From contig JABFSO010000051.1 of the NCBI GenBank assembly GCA_013140555.1, positions 1 through 35,025 of the forward strand: a stretch of DNA of 35,025 nt. Reading direction: 5' to 3'. Source of the stretch: Cyclobacteriaceae bacterium. GTDB lineage: Bacteria; Bacteroidota; Bacteroidia; Cytophagales; Cyclobacteriaceae. The translations under genes and the position numbers were made by a program. A model generated the notes under the pieces. That model was not told where the DNA came from and did not search any database. It worked only from the letters and a program-made list of their open reading frames with translations. Positions within the stretch are counted from its first letter, which is position 1, and every line of letters starts with the position of its first letter. Below, piece after piece: positions 8,071 to 18,489 of this stretch.

Positions 8071-9837
8071 CTAAAACGAATACACATACCCAAGCGTGGC
8101 AGTAAATTCCGTGAAGGATTTTGCTGCGCCTTCTTGTACGCTGTTTCGATTTACTACTACTGTGCTTAAGTTAATATTATGTTTCTTTTTAATCGACACG
8201 TTGCCGGACAATCGGCCATTTAAAATACTTCCGGTATGCAAACCATTGGCATACGACTCGTTGTGCGAGATCGAAGCGGTGGTTCGTAACTTTTTTTCAA
8301 AGAACTGTTTTGTAACTGCTACCGTTGGACCGAAGGTGCGTGACTGCGATGCAACGCCATCGCTCATACTTAAATTGAATGAAGTTGAAAGAGTTAAGCT
8401 CTGTGGCGTGAGCGACAGGCTATAGGATGAATTGAAATTATAAAACCGCAATCCGGAATTTTGTTCTACTTGTCCCTGCTTATCAGAAGCATCTTGCGCG
8501 GTCAGGTTAAGGCTGATAGTTTGTCGCCTGTTTTTATTGTTGCCCAACTGATACATGGAATTAATGTTGGCGTTCTGGCTGATTTGTGTGAAGTTGAGTG
8601 TATCTAAAAAATCAAACTGTGTGAGTCGGTTGATGTTCACAAACTGCGAACGGACATTGGTGAACGATTGAAAGCTCGAATAGGAAACTGACAAATTAAA
8701 TTTCTGTGACGGTGCAAAGGCTACATTCAAAGCTGTCACCACCCGCCTCATGGTAGTGGCTTTGCTCTCATCGAGGTTATCGCGCTGCGTGCCTACGTTG
8801 GCCGACAAATTTACTTTGCCCTGTAGTACTGACGTGGCCGCGTTGACTGTAATGTTTTCTAAGTCGTTGTTGAAAAAATAGGAGCCTAATGTTCTGTATT
8901 GCGGGTCGATGCGTTCGTAACCCATTCCCACTGAATAACCGTTGCCCTGGTAGGTGACATTGGCCTTCATCGCATTGTAGTAAGATGATGATGTGCGCGG
9001 AGTGAATAGGCCACCCACATTACCTAACGGATTTTCAGTGGTGGTTTGACCTGCGCGCGTATCTCTGGTGATCGCGCTGGTAGCCCACTCAAATCGTAGT
9101 AATAATTTTTGGAACAATGATTTGCCTCCGGTAAATCCCAGAACTAAATTTTCCTGCGGCAAGATGCCTTGTGTCTCGGGTACGAAACGGATTGATTGCT
9201 GTTCGTCCTGTGCGCGGAACACAATGGCTTCCACAAAATCTTTTCCATCGCCATAGCCAACCTTCATGCCATATCCATAACGATCATACGCAGCTTGTAC
9301 TCTTGATCCGGCCGTTGTGTCGGGCTGAACCGCTTTTAAAAAGCGACCATAGAGCGCACTGATTCGTAATTTACTAGTTGGATTCGCATCTACTCCTACT
9401 CCACTGAATAAGTGACCACCTACGGTGTAAGGCGAAAAATTCATACTCGTAAATCCGGCATGAAGCGTAATCCACTTGTAGGTGGGATGCATTGAAAATT
9501 GATTGAAGGGTTGCTGGAATGAAACTCCCTGATTGGAGTAACTAAAGCTCAGCGGAATACTCCAACCATACAAACTCACATTCAAATTTCCGGTAGCATA
9601 ATACGAATAGGGATCACGCCTGCTGTCGATTCCACTGGCGGCATATCCAATCTGACTCAACGAAACACCACCTGATAATTTTATTGGTTTCTCTTTACCG
9701 ATGGTCTCCAAGTTCTGCGAAAAACTATTGAGAGAAAGAAAAAGCAGACATACCAATACAATGACCTTTGGACTTAGGACTTGGGTATTAGGCCAAGTCG
9801 CTACTCCAAAATCTTTGTATCTAAACAACGTGCTCAT
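8071..9837 (-). CDS. Putative outer-membrane beta-barrel protein
   Basis: Signal peptide VIVLVCLLFLSLNSFSQ, alternating-residue beta-strand pattern throughout, C-terminal ...FTATLGYVYSF ending in aromatic Phe. Confidence 0.75.
   Translation of the reverse strand: MSTLFRYKDFGVATWPNTQVLSPKVIVLVCLLFLSLNSFSQNLETIGKEKPIKLSGGVSLSQIGYAASGIDSRRDPYSYYATGNLNVSLYGWSIPLSFSYSNQGVSFQQPFNQFSMHPTYKWITLHAGFTSMNFSPYTVGGHLFSGVGVDANPTSKLRISALYGRFLKAVQPDTTAGSRVQAAYDRYGYGMKVGYGDGKDFVEAIVFRAQDEQQSIRFVPETQGILPQENLVLGFTGGKSLFQKLLLRFEWATSAITRDTRAGQTTTENPLGNVGGLFTPRTSSSYYNAMKANVTYQGNGYSVGMGYERIDPQYRTLGSYFFNNDLENITVNAATSVLQGKVNLSANVGTQRDNLDESKATTMRRVVTALNVAFAPSQKFNLSVSYSSFQSFTNVRSQFVNINRLTQFDFLDTLNFTQISQNANINSMYQLGNNKNRRQTISLNLTAQDASDKQGQVEQNSGLRFYNFNSSYSLSLTPQSLTLSTSFNLSMSDGVASQSRTFGPTVAVTKQFFEKKLRTTASISHNESYANGLHTGSILNGRLSGNVSIKKKHNINLSTVVVNRNSVQEGAAKSFTEFTATLGYVYSF
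9767..9800. repeat. Heptamer repeats (GGACTTA GGACTTG GGTATTA GG) inside the 5' end of the barrel gene
   Basis: tttggacttaggacttgggtattaggccaagtcg, encoding the N-region VATWPNTQVLSPK. Confidence 0.65.
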
Positions 9838-9884
9838 TATTCTAATTCAATTTACCTTCAATCTTATTTGATCAGATTCAACAT

Positions 9885-9918
9885 CCAAGTCCTAATCCCC
9901 AAGTCCCAAGTCCTAAAG
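9885..9918. repeat. Heptamer repeats CAAGTCC-TAATCCC-CAAGTCC-CAAGTCC-TAAAG overlapping the adhesin stop codon
   Basis: ccaagtcctaatccccaagtcccaagtcctaaag; the adhesin stop (cta, 9913-9915) lies in the last unit. Confidence 0.75.
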
Positions 9919-12900
9919 AATCACAATCCTCACCACTCGTTTTTGATCTTTTACATCTACTAATAAAAAATAAACACCCGGTGCTACTCCTTGCAATGTT
10001 ATTTCAAAATCGTAGGCATCCTTACCGCTATCACTAAAATCAGTGACGATCACATTACCTTCTAAACTTACCAACCGCACGCGCACGGGAGCCACCTCAT
10101 TTAATTCTAATTTTAAATTGATGAACCCTTGGGCCGTTGGGTTTGGAAATGCTTGGAGCAGTTTGATTAAGTCGGTGCTACCACCTCCCGATCCTCCACC
10201 TGTTTCTCCTGCCTTTAATATTTCTATTGACGCTGTGTATTCGCTTTGACACTCGGCTAATTTGGCCGTTATTTTCACCGGATAAACTCCTTCCTTCTTA
10301 AATAAAATAGATGAATAATCCTGCGATTGCAAAATGACAGTGGCCTCGGTTGGGAATGACCAGGTAATCTGATCCGGCAACGGCCAACTAATATCGATGA
10401 CAATAATCGTGTCATTCACATGAGCTTCGGGTGCCATCAAAAAGTCCGCTTTTAATAAATCATTGGATGTGGTGAGTTCGAATGAATCTTCGGCAATACA
10501 ACCATTGTTGTTCGTAACCCGAAGTTTGTAAACACCCGGTTGTGTCAATGTAACTTGCTTTCCTGTTTTGTTAAATCCTGCTAAGGAAGTCCACAAATAA
10601 TCTGCGGCATCGATGGGTGATGTAATCGTTAACGTACCGCCTGTACATATTTTTTTATCAGGACCTAAATCAATCGTAAACGGAGGAGGGTCAGTCATCG
10701 TAAACGATTTGGTAAAGGAACATCCATTGGCATCTTTTACCTCTAATTGAAAGTTGCCTGCTTTGATGTTTTGGATAAAAGAAGTTCCGGATTGACCGTT
10801 CCATTGAAATGAGTAAGGAGCTGTTCCGCCTGTGGCAGTGACTTGTATTGCGCCATTGCCTCCTGAGCAAACAGGAGCAAAAATTGTTTCAGCGATTAAT
10901 GAAATAGCCGAAGGAGAATTGACGGAAAAAGTTTGTTGCAATGAACAGCCATCGGCATCTGTTACTTTTACTGTATTGGTGCCGGCTACTAATTGCGTAG
11001 CGGCAACGGTTGTCTCTCCACTCGACCACAAATAAGTGTAAGGTGCCTTGCCCACTACATTAGCAACCACTGCCGATCCATCGGAAGAGATTGAACATTT
11101 TGTTGTAGTCACATTGGAGATTGAAAAACTTACATTCGTAGATGGAGCGATCGTAACTACTTTTGTGGATGTACATGAGTTTGCATCGGTGGTTATAATC
11201 TCGTAGTTACCGGCACTCGCATTTTGCAATGTGTTGGTAGAGGCTACTAATTGATTAGCTGAGTTGAACCATTGATAGGTATATGGTGCAGTGCCACCCG
11301 AACCGGAAGCTGTTGCAGATCCATTTGCTAATCCACAAGTGGTATTGGTAGTTGAACTAATCGTGCTCGATAAAACAGTTGGCTGTGTGATGACTACACT
11401 GGTCGTTCCGATACAGCCGTTGCTATCTCGTGTAGATGCCGTGAAGGTAGTAGCCGCTAAGCCGGTAAAAGTTGCCGATGTTTGCCACGTGCTTCCACCA
11501 TTGATGGAGTATTCATATGTTCCTGTTCCACCCGAAGCAGAAAGAGTAACACTTCCATTCGCGCCAGCAAAACAACTGACTTGTGTTGAGTTGACAATGG
11601 ATAAATTGAGAGCCGCAGGTGCGATCAATGTGATGGATTTTACTTGCGTACAATTCTTGGCATCTTTTGCTGTAACGGTGTAGGTTCCACCAACCAAGCC
11701 ATTGATCGATGCGCCTGTGGCTCCGGTATTCCAGGAATAGGTAAATCCTCCATTCCCTCCGGAAGAAGAAACTTGAATACTTCCATCTGCTGTTGCAGCA
11801 CAAGAAGGAGCTATCTGGTTTACGGTAGCAATGGTTATTGGAGCGGGATCGCTGAGTGTAATCGCTTGATTCAATGAACAGTTTTTAGAATCGTTGATCT
11901 GGAGATTATATGTGCCACTCGCAATTCCAGAAAGAATATTGGTTCCACTGGCGCCATTCCATTGATACGAATAGCCACCATTTCCTCCCACTGCTGTCAC
12001 TTGTATACTACCATTATTTCCGCCAACACAATCAGGAGAAGTATTAGTGATAGCACTCAAGGATATCGCTGCTGGTGATGGAATTGTAAATGTGGATGAC
12101 ACCGAACAATTGCCTGCATCTTTTATGGTGACCGAATTACTACCACCCGGTAATTGAATGGCTGACGTGCCTGTCTCTCCATTGCTCCAGGTGATTGTAA
12201 ATGGCCCTACTCCACTTGAAATATTTACTTGCGCTTTTCCATCGACTGAATTAAAACACGAAGTACTTACGAGTGAGCCCACCGTAAACACAGCTCCCCC
12301 ATTAGAGCCAACAGCTGTCGCGGAAGTTTTGGAGCACGAAAATTGATCGGTAACCGTTACCGAATAACTCCCACTAACGACATTTGATAAGGTAGAAGAA
12401 TTGCCAACAACATTGTTTGCCTGATCTCTCCACTGGTAGGTTAACGCACCCGTTCCACCGGATGCTATGGCTTGCACTGATCCGTCTGCCGCACCACAAT
12501 TCGCATTTTGAAATCCGGAAAAAGTGATTGTGATCGCAGCCGGTTGTGTAATGGATACCGCTAATGGAGTTGGGCTATTACAGTTATTCTGATCTCTTGT
12601 CAAAAATGTATAAGATCCTTGCGGCAAGGAAGTAAACGTATTACTTACCTGCCAAACGATACCGTCCTTTGAATAGTTATAAACTCCGGTACCACCCGCT
12701 GCACTGAGCGTTACAGCTCCATCGGTTCCACCATCACAGGTCACATTTGTTTTGTTTGTGAGTGCCACCGTAACCGTAGTTGGCGCTGTTAAGGTAGTAG
12801 ACGCTATGGCAGAACAAGATTTGGAGTCCATTATCGTTACCGAATACGTGCCAGCTGTTAAACCTGAAATATCTTTTACAGTTGCTCCATTCGACCATGT

Positions 12901-15900
12901 GTAGAAGTAGGGTGCTGTTCCTCCTGCTACAGTCAAATTTATAAAGCCTGTTGCAGCACCGTTACAGTTTACTCCAAAACCATTATAAGTTGAAGAGGTG
13001 GTGGATGCACTTAGCGCAACAGGTTGTGTAACTAAAAAACTGGCTGAACCTGTGCAGCCTTTTGAATCTGTAATTGCAACTGAATAGTTACCCGCTGCAA
13101 GAGAACTAATATTCTGTGAGGTTGCACCATTGCTCCAAAGGAAATTAAATGGTCCTGTTCCACCTGATACAGAAAGGTTAAGTGAGGCAGTACTTTGCCC
13201 GAAGCAATTGATGAAGACTGGTTGAGAAATGCTGCCGGCTATGGCAGTCACCGTAGTAATTGTTGCTGAACGTGTGATGGAACAATTGTTTGCATCTTTT
13301 ATGGTGATGGTATAATTGTTAGCATGCAGTCCGTTAAAAATCGAACTGAGTTGAAAATTTGTGCCATCAATGGAATACTGCAATGTGCCTGTTCCTCCGG
13401 AAGCCGAAACGGTCAATCGTCCGTCTGTGATGGCAGAACAACTTTGTGGTGAAGCTGTAACTGTAGCAGCGAGTGCGGCAGGGTTGACTAATGATTGAGA
13501 AGCCGAAACGACTGTACAATTATTTGCATCTTTTACAGTTACCACGTAATTGCCCGATGACAGTCCGCTAATTGTATTGGAGGAAAGAAAATTTGTTCCA
13601 TCAATAGAGTATTGATAGGGTGCGGTGCCACCAGTGACTGACACCACTAAACTGCCATTGGTATTTCCGTTACACAACGGATTATTTTTTACAATGCCCG
13701 AAATTGACAGTGCTGCAGATGGCTGCGTAATGCTGATAGCCGTAGTTACTTGCGTACAGTTATTTGCGTCTTTCGCTGTGATGGTGTAGTTGCCGGGAGC
13801 TAGACCCGTAAAGCTGGCGCTTGTTTGAAAATTGGTTCCGTCCTTACTGTACGTTATAGTTCCTGTTCCTCCGGATGCTGTTACAAGAATACTGCCATTC
13901 GACAAACCAAAACAAGTGACATTGGTTTTTGATTGTAGAGATACGGTTACAGCTGTAGCTGGTTCAGTAATAACAACGCTCGTGGAATTGTTGCTACAGA
14001 CATTCGCATCTGTTACCGTGACGGAATACGATCCAGACGCAAGTCCCGAAATATTTTGAGAGGTTGCGCCATTCGACCAAAGAAATGTTTTTGTACCTGT
14101 GCCTCCGTTTACCACGAGGTTAATACTTCCATTATTGCCGCCTTTACAACTGATATTGGTTGCACTCGGTGTAACGGTCAATACCGTTGGTTGAGTGATC
14201 GAAATACTTGCTGTTCCCGTACATGTTTTACTGTCTGTAATGGTGACATTGTAACTTCCTGCGGGAATGTTCGGATTGTTTTGAGTGGTAACACTATTCG
14301 ACCAAGAGTACGTATATGGCGCGGTGCCACCGGAAGGCGTTACGGATATAGAAGCTGTTGACTGGCCAAAACAATTAATAAATGAAGTTTGTGAAATAGT
14401 GCCGGTAATGGACGGCTGTAACGCAACCGCAGCGTTGTTGATGGTAAACTCACAACCATTCCCATCTTTTACTTTTAATACATACGTTGCTCCTGTCGCT
14501 AACGAAGAGAAAGTAATGCTTGCGCCAAACGCACCATTATTGATTGAGTAAGTATACGAGCCATTTCCTCCTGTTACACCGGTAATAGTGAGTGATCCAT
14601 CGTTGACTGCTGCACAACTTGCCGGCACAGAAGTATAGCTTGCTGCTATCGGAGTATTTACTACAAAATTAGATGTGTTAATAGAACATCCATTGGCATC
14701 TGTCACTTTTGCGTAATAGGTTCCGGCAGCTACACTGATTGCACTCGCCACTGCCGTTGATGCCGAAACAGCAACATTGGAAAGATTATAAATCTGCCAC
14801 GTGTATCCAGGAGTGCCACCGGATACTCCGGTGATGGAGATGGAGCCGGTAGTTGATGTGGCTCCCACGCATTGGGGGTGAATGATCGTAAAGGCACCTG
14901 GATTTATTAATACCGGCTGAAACACTTCAACCGCCAGTGTTCCGCTTTCACATCCATTTTGATCTTTTACTCTAAGTTGGTAAATGCCTGCTGTTAAGTT
15001 GGTAAAAGTATTTCCTGCTTGATAGGAGGCACCATTATTTTTACTGTATTGATAATTGCTTATTACTCCACCACCAACACCTCCACTTGGTGTAATTGTT
15101 AAAGCCCCTGAATTTCCTCCGTTGCATAGCACATCTGTCTTTGATGATGATCCAATTGTTACAACTGTTGGGGGAGAAATCGTAACTGATGGCGTTGACG
15201 TTAAAAGGCATCCATTTCCATCCTGTATTCCAAATATATAAGTACCTACACCAAGGCCAGCAAATACATTGCTAGCCTGATAAGCACCGGAATTTAATCT
15301 ATACTGTAAAGTACCCGTACCACCTCCTCCGGTAATTGTTATAATTCCATCTGTAGCAGTAGGGCAAGTTATTTGAGAACCACTATAATTGGAGGTTACT
15401 GAACCTGTAGCGGTAATTGTGGGTGGATTAGCAAAAGTGATAGCACTGGAAAAGCTCGCTGTTGAACAAGGAACAATATTGCTTTCGACCAAAACATAAT
15501 AGGTTCCTGGCGCTATCCCTGAGATACTATTCCCCGGACTGCTTTTATAAAAATAAATAGGATTTGCATCAGGCTGAGTGTAGAGCGAAGTTGAAACAAT
15601 ATTTTCGCCAAGTAATAAATTTCTATCAAATGAAGTAGAGGCTACGGGAATTGTTAACGATCCATTTGCTGAACCAACACATGTTATTTCATTCTTAACT
15701 ACCTGAGCAATATTCGTTTTAAGTGGATTTGGCGCAAACTTATATGGACCTATCGATGAAGAGTTAATGGCTGTGCAATTGCCAACAGAATATTGAAAGT
15801 ACACGTTTTGGTTAGATCCTAGTCCTAAAGCAGCTAATTCATTATAGCTAACAGAGATAGAATTTGTTGTTGATACCCTAAACGATTGGAATCCACTGGA

Positions 15901-16407
15901 GGAACTGCGACTATACTGCCAGTTGTATGAACCAAATCCACTTGTCGCGGTTAATAAGATGGATGAAGAACTAGCGCAATAGGTGACATTGACAGGTGGA
16001 CCCACAGGGGCACCTAGAATGGGCTCTATTGTAAATCCGATATTGCCTGAATAACATCCATTGTAGAAATAACTAAAGCTATCACAATCATTAAGACTTA
16101 GGCTTATGATCGGGTTATCACTACAAACTACAACAACATTATTACATTGTCCATCAGAAGTTTCTGAAGTTGAATTAATAACGAGTTCAGTTGGCTTATT
16201 ATTCCAAAAAGATGTACCAGCACCGCCATTCTCTGTGCTGTTTCTAATATAAGATGTAAAAGAAGATCCGTTGCATCCAGAAGCGCCATCGCTTTCAGAT
16301 CCTGAATAATTAGTAACCTTATACTTTTGAGCTAACAAAACTATAGGAGTACAAAAGGTTATAATTACAAAGGCTAGGATGTATTTCTTAGACATTACCC
16401 TTTTCAA
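9913..16407 (-). CDS. Very large SprB-repeat surface adhesin with PKD-like domain and T9SS type A sorting domain
   Basis: I count about 21 recurrences of the pattern C.G..(N/D)GS(I/L)xVxxSGGTgxYxYSW...GxYxVTVxDxxxC. C-terminal LLQAFPNPTAQGFINLKLEL...GVAPGVYFLLVDVKDQKRVVRIVIL is a type A CTD. Signal peptide near the start. Confidence 0.92.
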   Translation of the reverse strand: MKRVMSKKYILAFVIITFCTPIVLLAQKYKVTNYSGSESDGASGCNGSSFTSYIRNSTENGGAGTSFWNNKPTELVINSTSETSDGQCNNVVVVCSDNPIISLSLNDCDSFSYFYNGCYSGNIGFTIEPILGAPVGPPVNVTYCASSSSILLTATSGFGSYNWQYSRSSSSGFQSFRVSTTNSISVSYNELAALGLGSNQNVYFQYSVGNCTAINSSSIGPYKFAPNPLKTNIAQVVKNEITCVGSANGSLTIPVASTSFDRNLLLGENIVSTSLYTQPDANPIYFYKSSPGNSISGIAPGTYYVLVESNIVPCSTASFSSAITFANPPTITATGSVTSNYSGSQITCPTATDGIITITGGGGTGTLQYRLNSGAYQASNVFAGLGVGTYIFGIQDGNGCLLTSTPSVTISPPTVVTIGSSSKTDVLCNGGNSGALTITPSGGVGGGVISNYQYSKNNGASYQAGNTFTNLTAGIYQLRVKDQNGCESGTLAVEVFQPVLINPGAFTIIHPQCVGATSTTGSISITGVSGGTPGYTWQIYNLSNVAVSASTAVASAISVAAGTYYAKVTDANGCSINTSNFVVNTPIAASYTSVPASCAAVNDGSLTITGVTGGNGSYTYSINNGAFGASITFSSLATGATYVLKVKDGNGCEFTINNAAVALQPSITGTISQTSFINCFGQSTASISVTPSGGTAPYTYSWSNSVTTQNNPNIPAGSYNVTITDSKTCTGTASISITQPTVLTVTPSATNISCKGGNNGSINLVVNGGTGTKTFLWSNGATSQNISGLASGSYSVTVTDANVCSNNSTSVVITEPATAVTVSLQSKTNVTCFGLSNGSILVTASGGTGTITYSKDGTNFQTSASFTGLAPGNYTITAKDANNCTQVTTAISITQPSAALSISGIVKNNPLCNGNTNGSLVVSVTGGTAPYQYSIDGTNFLSSNTISGLSSGNYVVTVKDANNCTVVSASQSLVNPAALAATVTASPQSCSAITDGRLTVSASGGTGTLQYSIDGTNFQLSSIFNGLHANNYTITIKDANNCSITRSATITTVTAIAGSISQPVFINCFGQSTASLNLSVSGGTGPFNFLWSNGATSQNISSLAAGNYSVAITDSKGCTGSASFLVTQPVALSASTTSSTYNGFGVNCNGAATGFINLTVAGGTAPYFYTWSNGATVKDISGLTAGTYSVTIMDSKSCSAIASTTLTAPTTVTVALTNKTNVTCDGGTDGAVTLSAAGGTGVYNYSKDGIVWQVSNTFTSLPQGSYTFLTRDQNNCNSPTPLAVSITQPAAITITFSGFQNANCGAADGSVQAIASGGTGALTYQWRDQANNVVGNSSTLSNVVSGSYSVTVTDQFSCSKTSATAVGSNGGAVFTVGSLVSTSCFNSVDGKAQVNISSGVGPFTITWSNGETGTSAIQLPGGSNSVTIKDAGNCSVSSTFTIPSPAAISLSAITNTSPDCVGGNNGSIQVTAVGGNGGYSYQWNGASGTNILSGIASGTYNLQINDSKNCSLNQAITLSDPAPITIATVNQIAPSCAATADGSIQVSSSGGNGGFTYSWNTGATGASINGLVGGTYTVTAKDAKNCTQVKSITLIAPAALNLSIVNSTQVSCFAGANGSVTLSASGGTGTYEYSINGGSTWQTSATFTGLAATTFTASTRDSNGCIGTTSVVITQPTVLSSTISSTTNTTCGLANGSATASGSGGTAPYTYQWFNSANQLVASTNTLQNASAGNYEIITTDANSCTSTKVVTIAPSTNVSFSISNVTTTKCSISSDGSAVVANVVGKAPYTYLWSSGETTVAATQLVAGTNTVKVTDADGCSLQQTFSVNSPSAISLIAETIFAPVCSGGNGAIQVTATGGTAPYSFQWNGQSGTSFIQNIKAGNFQLEVKDANGCSFTKSFTMTDPPPFTIDLGPDKKICTGGTLTITSPIDAADYLWTSLAGFNKTGKQVTLTQPGVYKLRVTNNNGCIAEDSFELTTSNDLLKADFLMAPEAHVNDTIIVIDISWPLPDQITWSFPTEATVILQSQDYSSILFKKEGVYPVKITAKLAECQSEYTASIEILKAGETGGGSGGGSTDLIKLLQAFPNPTAQGFINLKLELNEVAPVRVRLVSLEGNVIVTDFSDSGKDAYDFEITLQGVAPGVYFLLVDVKDQKRVVRIVIL

Positions 16408-16428
16408 TTAACTTCATTATCTTTTTCA

Positions 16429-18489
16429 TCAAAAATCCACTACTTGCTCATTTGAAAATTGATTCTCAGATCCATTATCAAATACAGCCTTTATTCTGTA
16501 TTTATAAAGATTTCTGATCATTAAATTCAAATCCTTAAAAAGAAATTTACCACCTGCAACTGTTTTATAAAGCATCAGGGGTTCATTATTTACAGATCGG
16601 TAAATCAAAAACTTAGTAACATTTGATTCATTGTAGCTCCATCTCAAGGTTATACTCTTTTCGCTTCTGTCAATTTCAATCTTAATATTAGAAATAGTAG
16701 GTTTGATGAGATTGTTAATTAACCGACCTGCTGCTGGCTGAGATAGTGATGACATTAATTTCGATTTATCAGTAGCCACAATGGTGTACTGATATTCTTT
16801 TCCCAATGCCACACTTCTATCAGTAAAGACAAGAGAATCTTGAGCGCGAAAGGTTTTTAACGTATCCCATGATCCTGAAGACGGTACGCGTCTTAGTAAA
16901 CTATAGGAAACCACATCATCACTCGCGCTGGGCCCCCAACTAATTCTTACCCCTTTCGAAGTTGAACGGATCGATTCTATTACTGGAGAAAGCGGTGGTA
17001 TGATATCGGGCAATTCAACAACAACTGGTTCAGAAAAATCAGATGGATTAAATCTTCGGTCTACTGCTACTAGTTTGTAATAAACTTTAGAATTCAGTCG
17101 GTTTATATTAATCGAATCTACATAAAACGAATTTAAAAAAGGATCTCTATTAATTTGTGAGTATTCGGATTTAGAAAAGTTTGAACGATAAACTCTGTAT
17201 CCTAGTAAGTCGCTTTCTGTATTCGATATCCAGGAAAGTTTAGCTCTTCCACTTGTATCAATCACAACTTTTAATCCCTTTGGAGGCATAGGCGGCACGC
17301 TGTCCGCAAGTTGTGCTAAATATGGAAATGAAAAATTCTCTTGTCCATTTTCTCCCAACACCTTGATTCGGTAATAACTTGTACTTAATGGCCTGTCATC
17401 TGTATACGTAAAAGTCAATGAACTTAAGTTACTGTTATTTACGGTTTCAAATTTGCCATTAACGGTTCTTGATCTTTCAACACTAAATCCAGTAATACTA
17501 TTTCGATCACCGGATAATTCCCAATTGATAACCATCGTTTCATTCTTTTCTCTGGCACTTTTAATTGCTGCTGTTGCGTTTAGTAATTTGAAGCCTTTTC
17601 CTGAAACTTGTTCAGACTCCGGACCTAAATCTCCAAATGCGTCCAGCCCTCTGATACGATACAAATACTCAACTCCATTTTGAGGTAATGAGTCCATCGC
17701 CTGAAAGTGCGTCTCTTCTTTGGCAAGTGTATTAATCAAAGGAAGTTTATTAATCCGTTTGAATTCGCCTTTCGCTTCTGCACGCTCTACAATAAAACTA
17801 GTATACTCTCTTTCCACCGCAAAACGCGGCCACCGTAATTGAACGTGTCTATCACCAAACTTAGCTTGTAAACTAATAGGCGCTGTTTGTCTTACACTAT
17901 CCTTCAACCCGATATAAAACAAAGCTGTATCTGATTTAGCCTTCTCATCACCTATTAGAACGCTTACGCGATACAGATAGCGCTCATCTATCTTAACAGA
18001 ACTATCCTGAAAGCCAAGTGCCGAAAGCTTTGCTGTATTGAAAGATTGATCTGCGGCAAATAAAGCAAATGAAAACCGCTGCTCCTGCTCGCGAGATTGG
18101 TTCATAACCTGAGCAAGATCGCTCGTGTTTGAAACTTTCACTTGAAATGTCTTTCCATAAATAGCTTGAGCTGCTATTGCCGAATATCTGTTAACCGAGG
18201 CGTCTTCTTGCCATTGCTCCACAGGCTTTGGTCGAATGGTTTGAAGGATTACTTTCTCAGGTTTACTCAACAAAGTATTTCCTCTTACGATCGTATATCT
18301 CTCTATTTGATAACCATTGGTATTTCCCATAATCCATGTTGTCGGATCATTAGGAGCCCACCTTAACCAAATTGAATTTGACTTTACTTTTGCTAAAAGC
18401 TTTATAGACCTTTGTTGTTGCGAAATACCTTGCAAACTAACAAAGACAATTAACAATATGGTAAAGACTGTTTTCTTCATCTTACTCAT
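16429..18489 (-). CDS. Secreted fibronectin type III domain protein
   Basis: Signal MKKTVFTILLIVFVSLQGISQ; repeated Fn3-like segments (PPKGLKVVIDTSGRAKLSWISNTESDLLGYRVYRS; PVIESIRSTSKGVRISWGPSASDDVVSYSLLRR). ATG overlaps the upstream stop as TAATG. Confidence 0.85.
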   Translation of the reverse strand: MSKMKKTVFTILLIVFVSLQGISQQQRSIKLLAKVKSNSIWLRWAPNDPTTWIMGNTNGYQIERYTIVRGNTLLSKPEKVILQTIRPKPVEQWQEDASVNRYSAIAAQAIYGKTFQVKVSNTSDLAQVMNQSREQEQRFSFALFAADQSFNTAKLSALGFQDSSVKIDERYLYRVSVLIGDEKAKSDTALFYIGLKDSVRQTAPISLQAKFGDRHVQLRWPRFAVEREYTSFIVERAEAKGEFKRINKLPLINTLAKEETHFQAMDSLPQNGVEYLYRIRGLDAFGDLGPESEQVSGKGFKLLNATAAIKSAREKNETMVINWELSGDRNSITGFSVERSRTVNGKFETVNNSNLSSLTFTYTDDRPLSTSYYRIKVLGENGQENFSFPYLAQLADSVPPMPPKGLKVVIDTSGRAKLSWISNTESDLLGYRVYRSNFSKSEYSQINRDPFLNSFYVDSININRLNSKVYYKLVAVDRRFNPSDFSEPVVVELPDIIPPLSPVIESIRSTSKGVRISWGPSASDDVVSYSLLRRVPSSGSWDTLKTFRAQDSLVFTDRSVALGKEYQYTIVATDKSKLMSSLSQPAAGRLINNLIKPTISNIKIEIDRSEKSITLRWSYNESNVTKFLIYRSVNNEPLMLYKTVAGGKFLFKDLNLMIRNLYKYRIKAVFDNGSENQFSNEQVVDF

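Noticed and set aside
10043-15241. Many plus-strand ORFs (67-130 aa) antisense to the adhesin gene
   Set aside because: They are shadow frames of the repeated SprB coding sequence; no recognisable motifs, and the minus frame is clearly coding.
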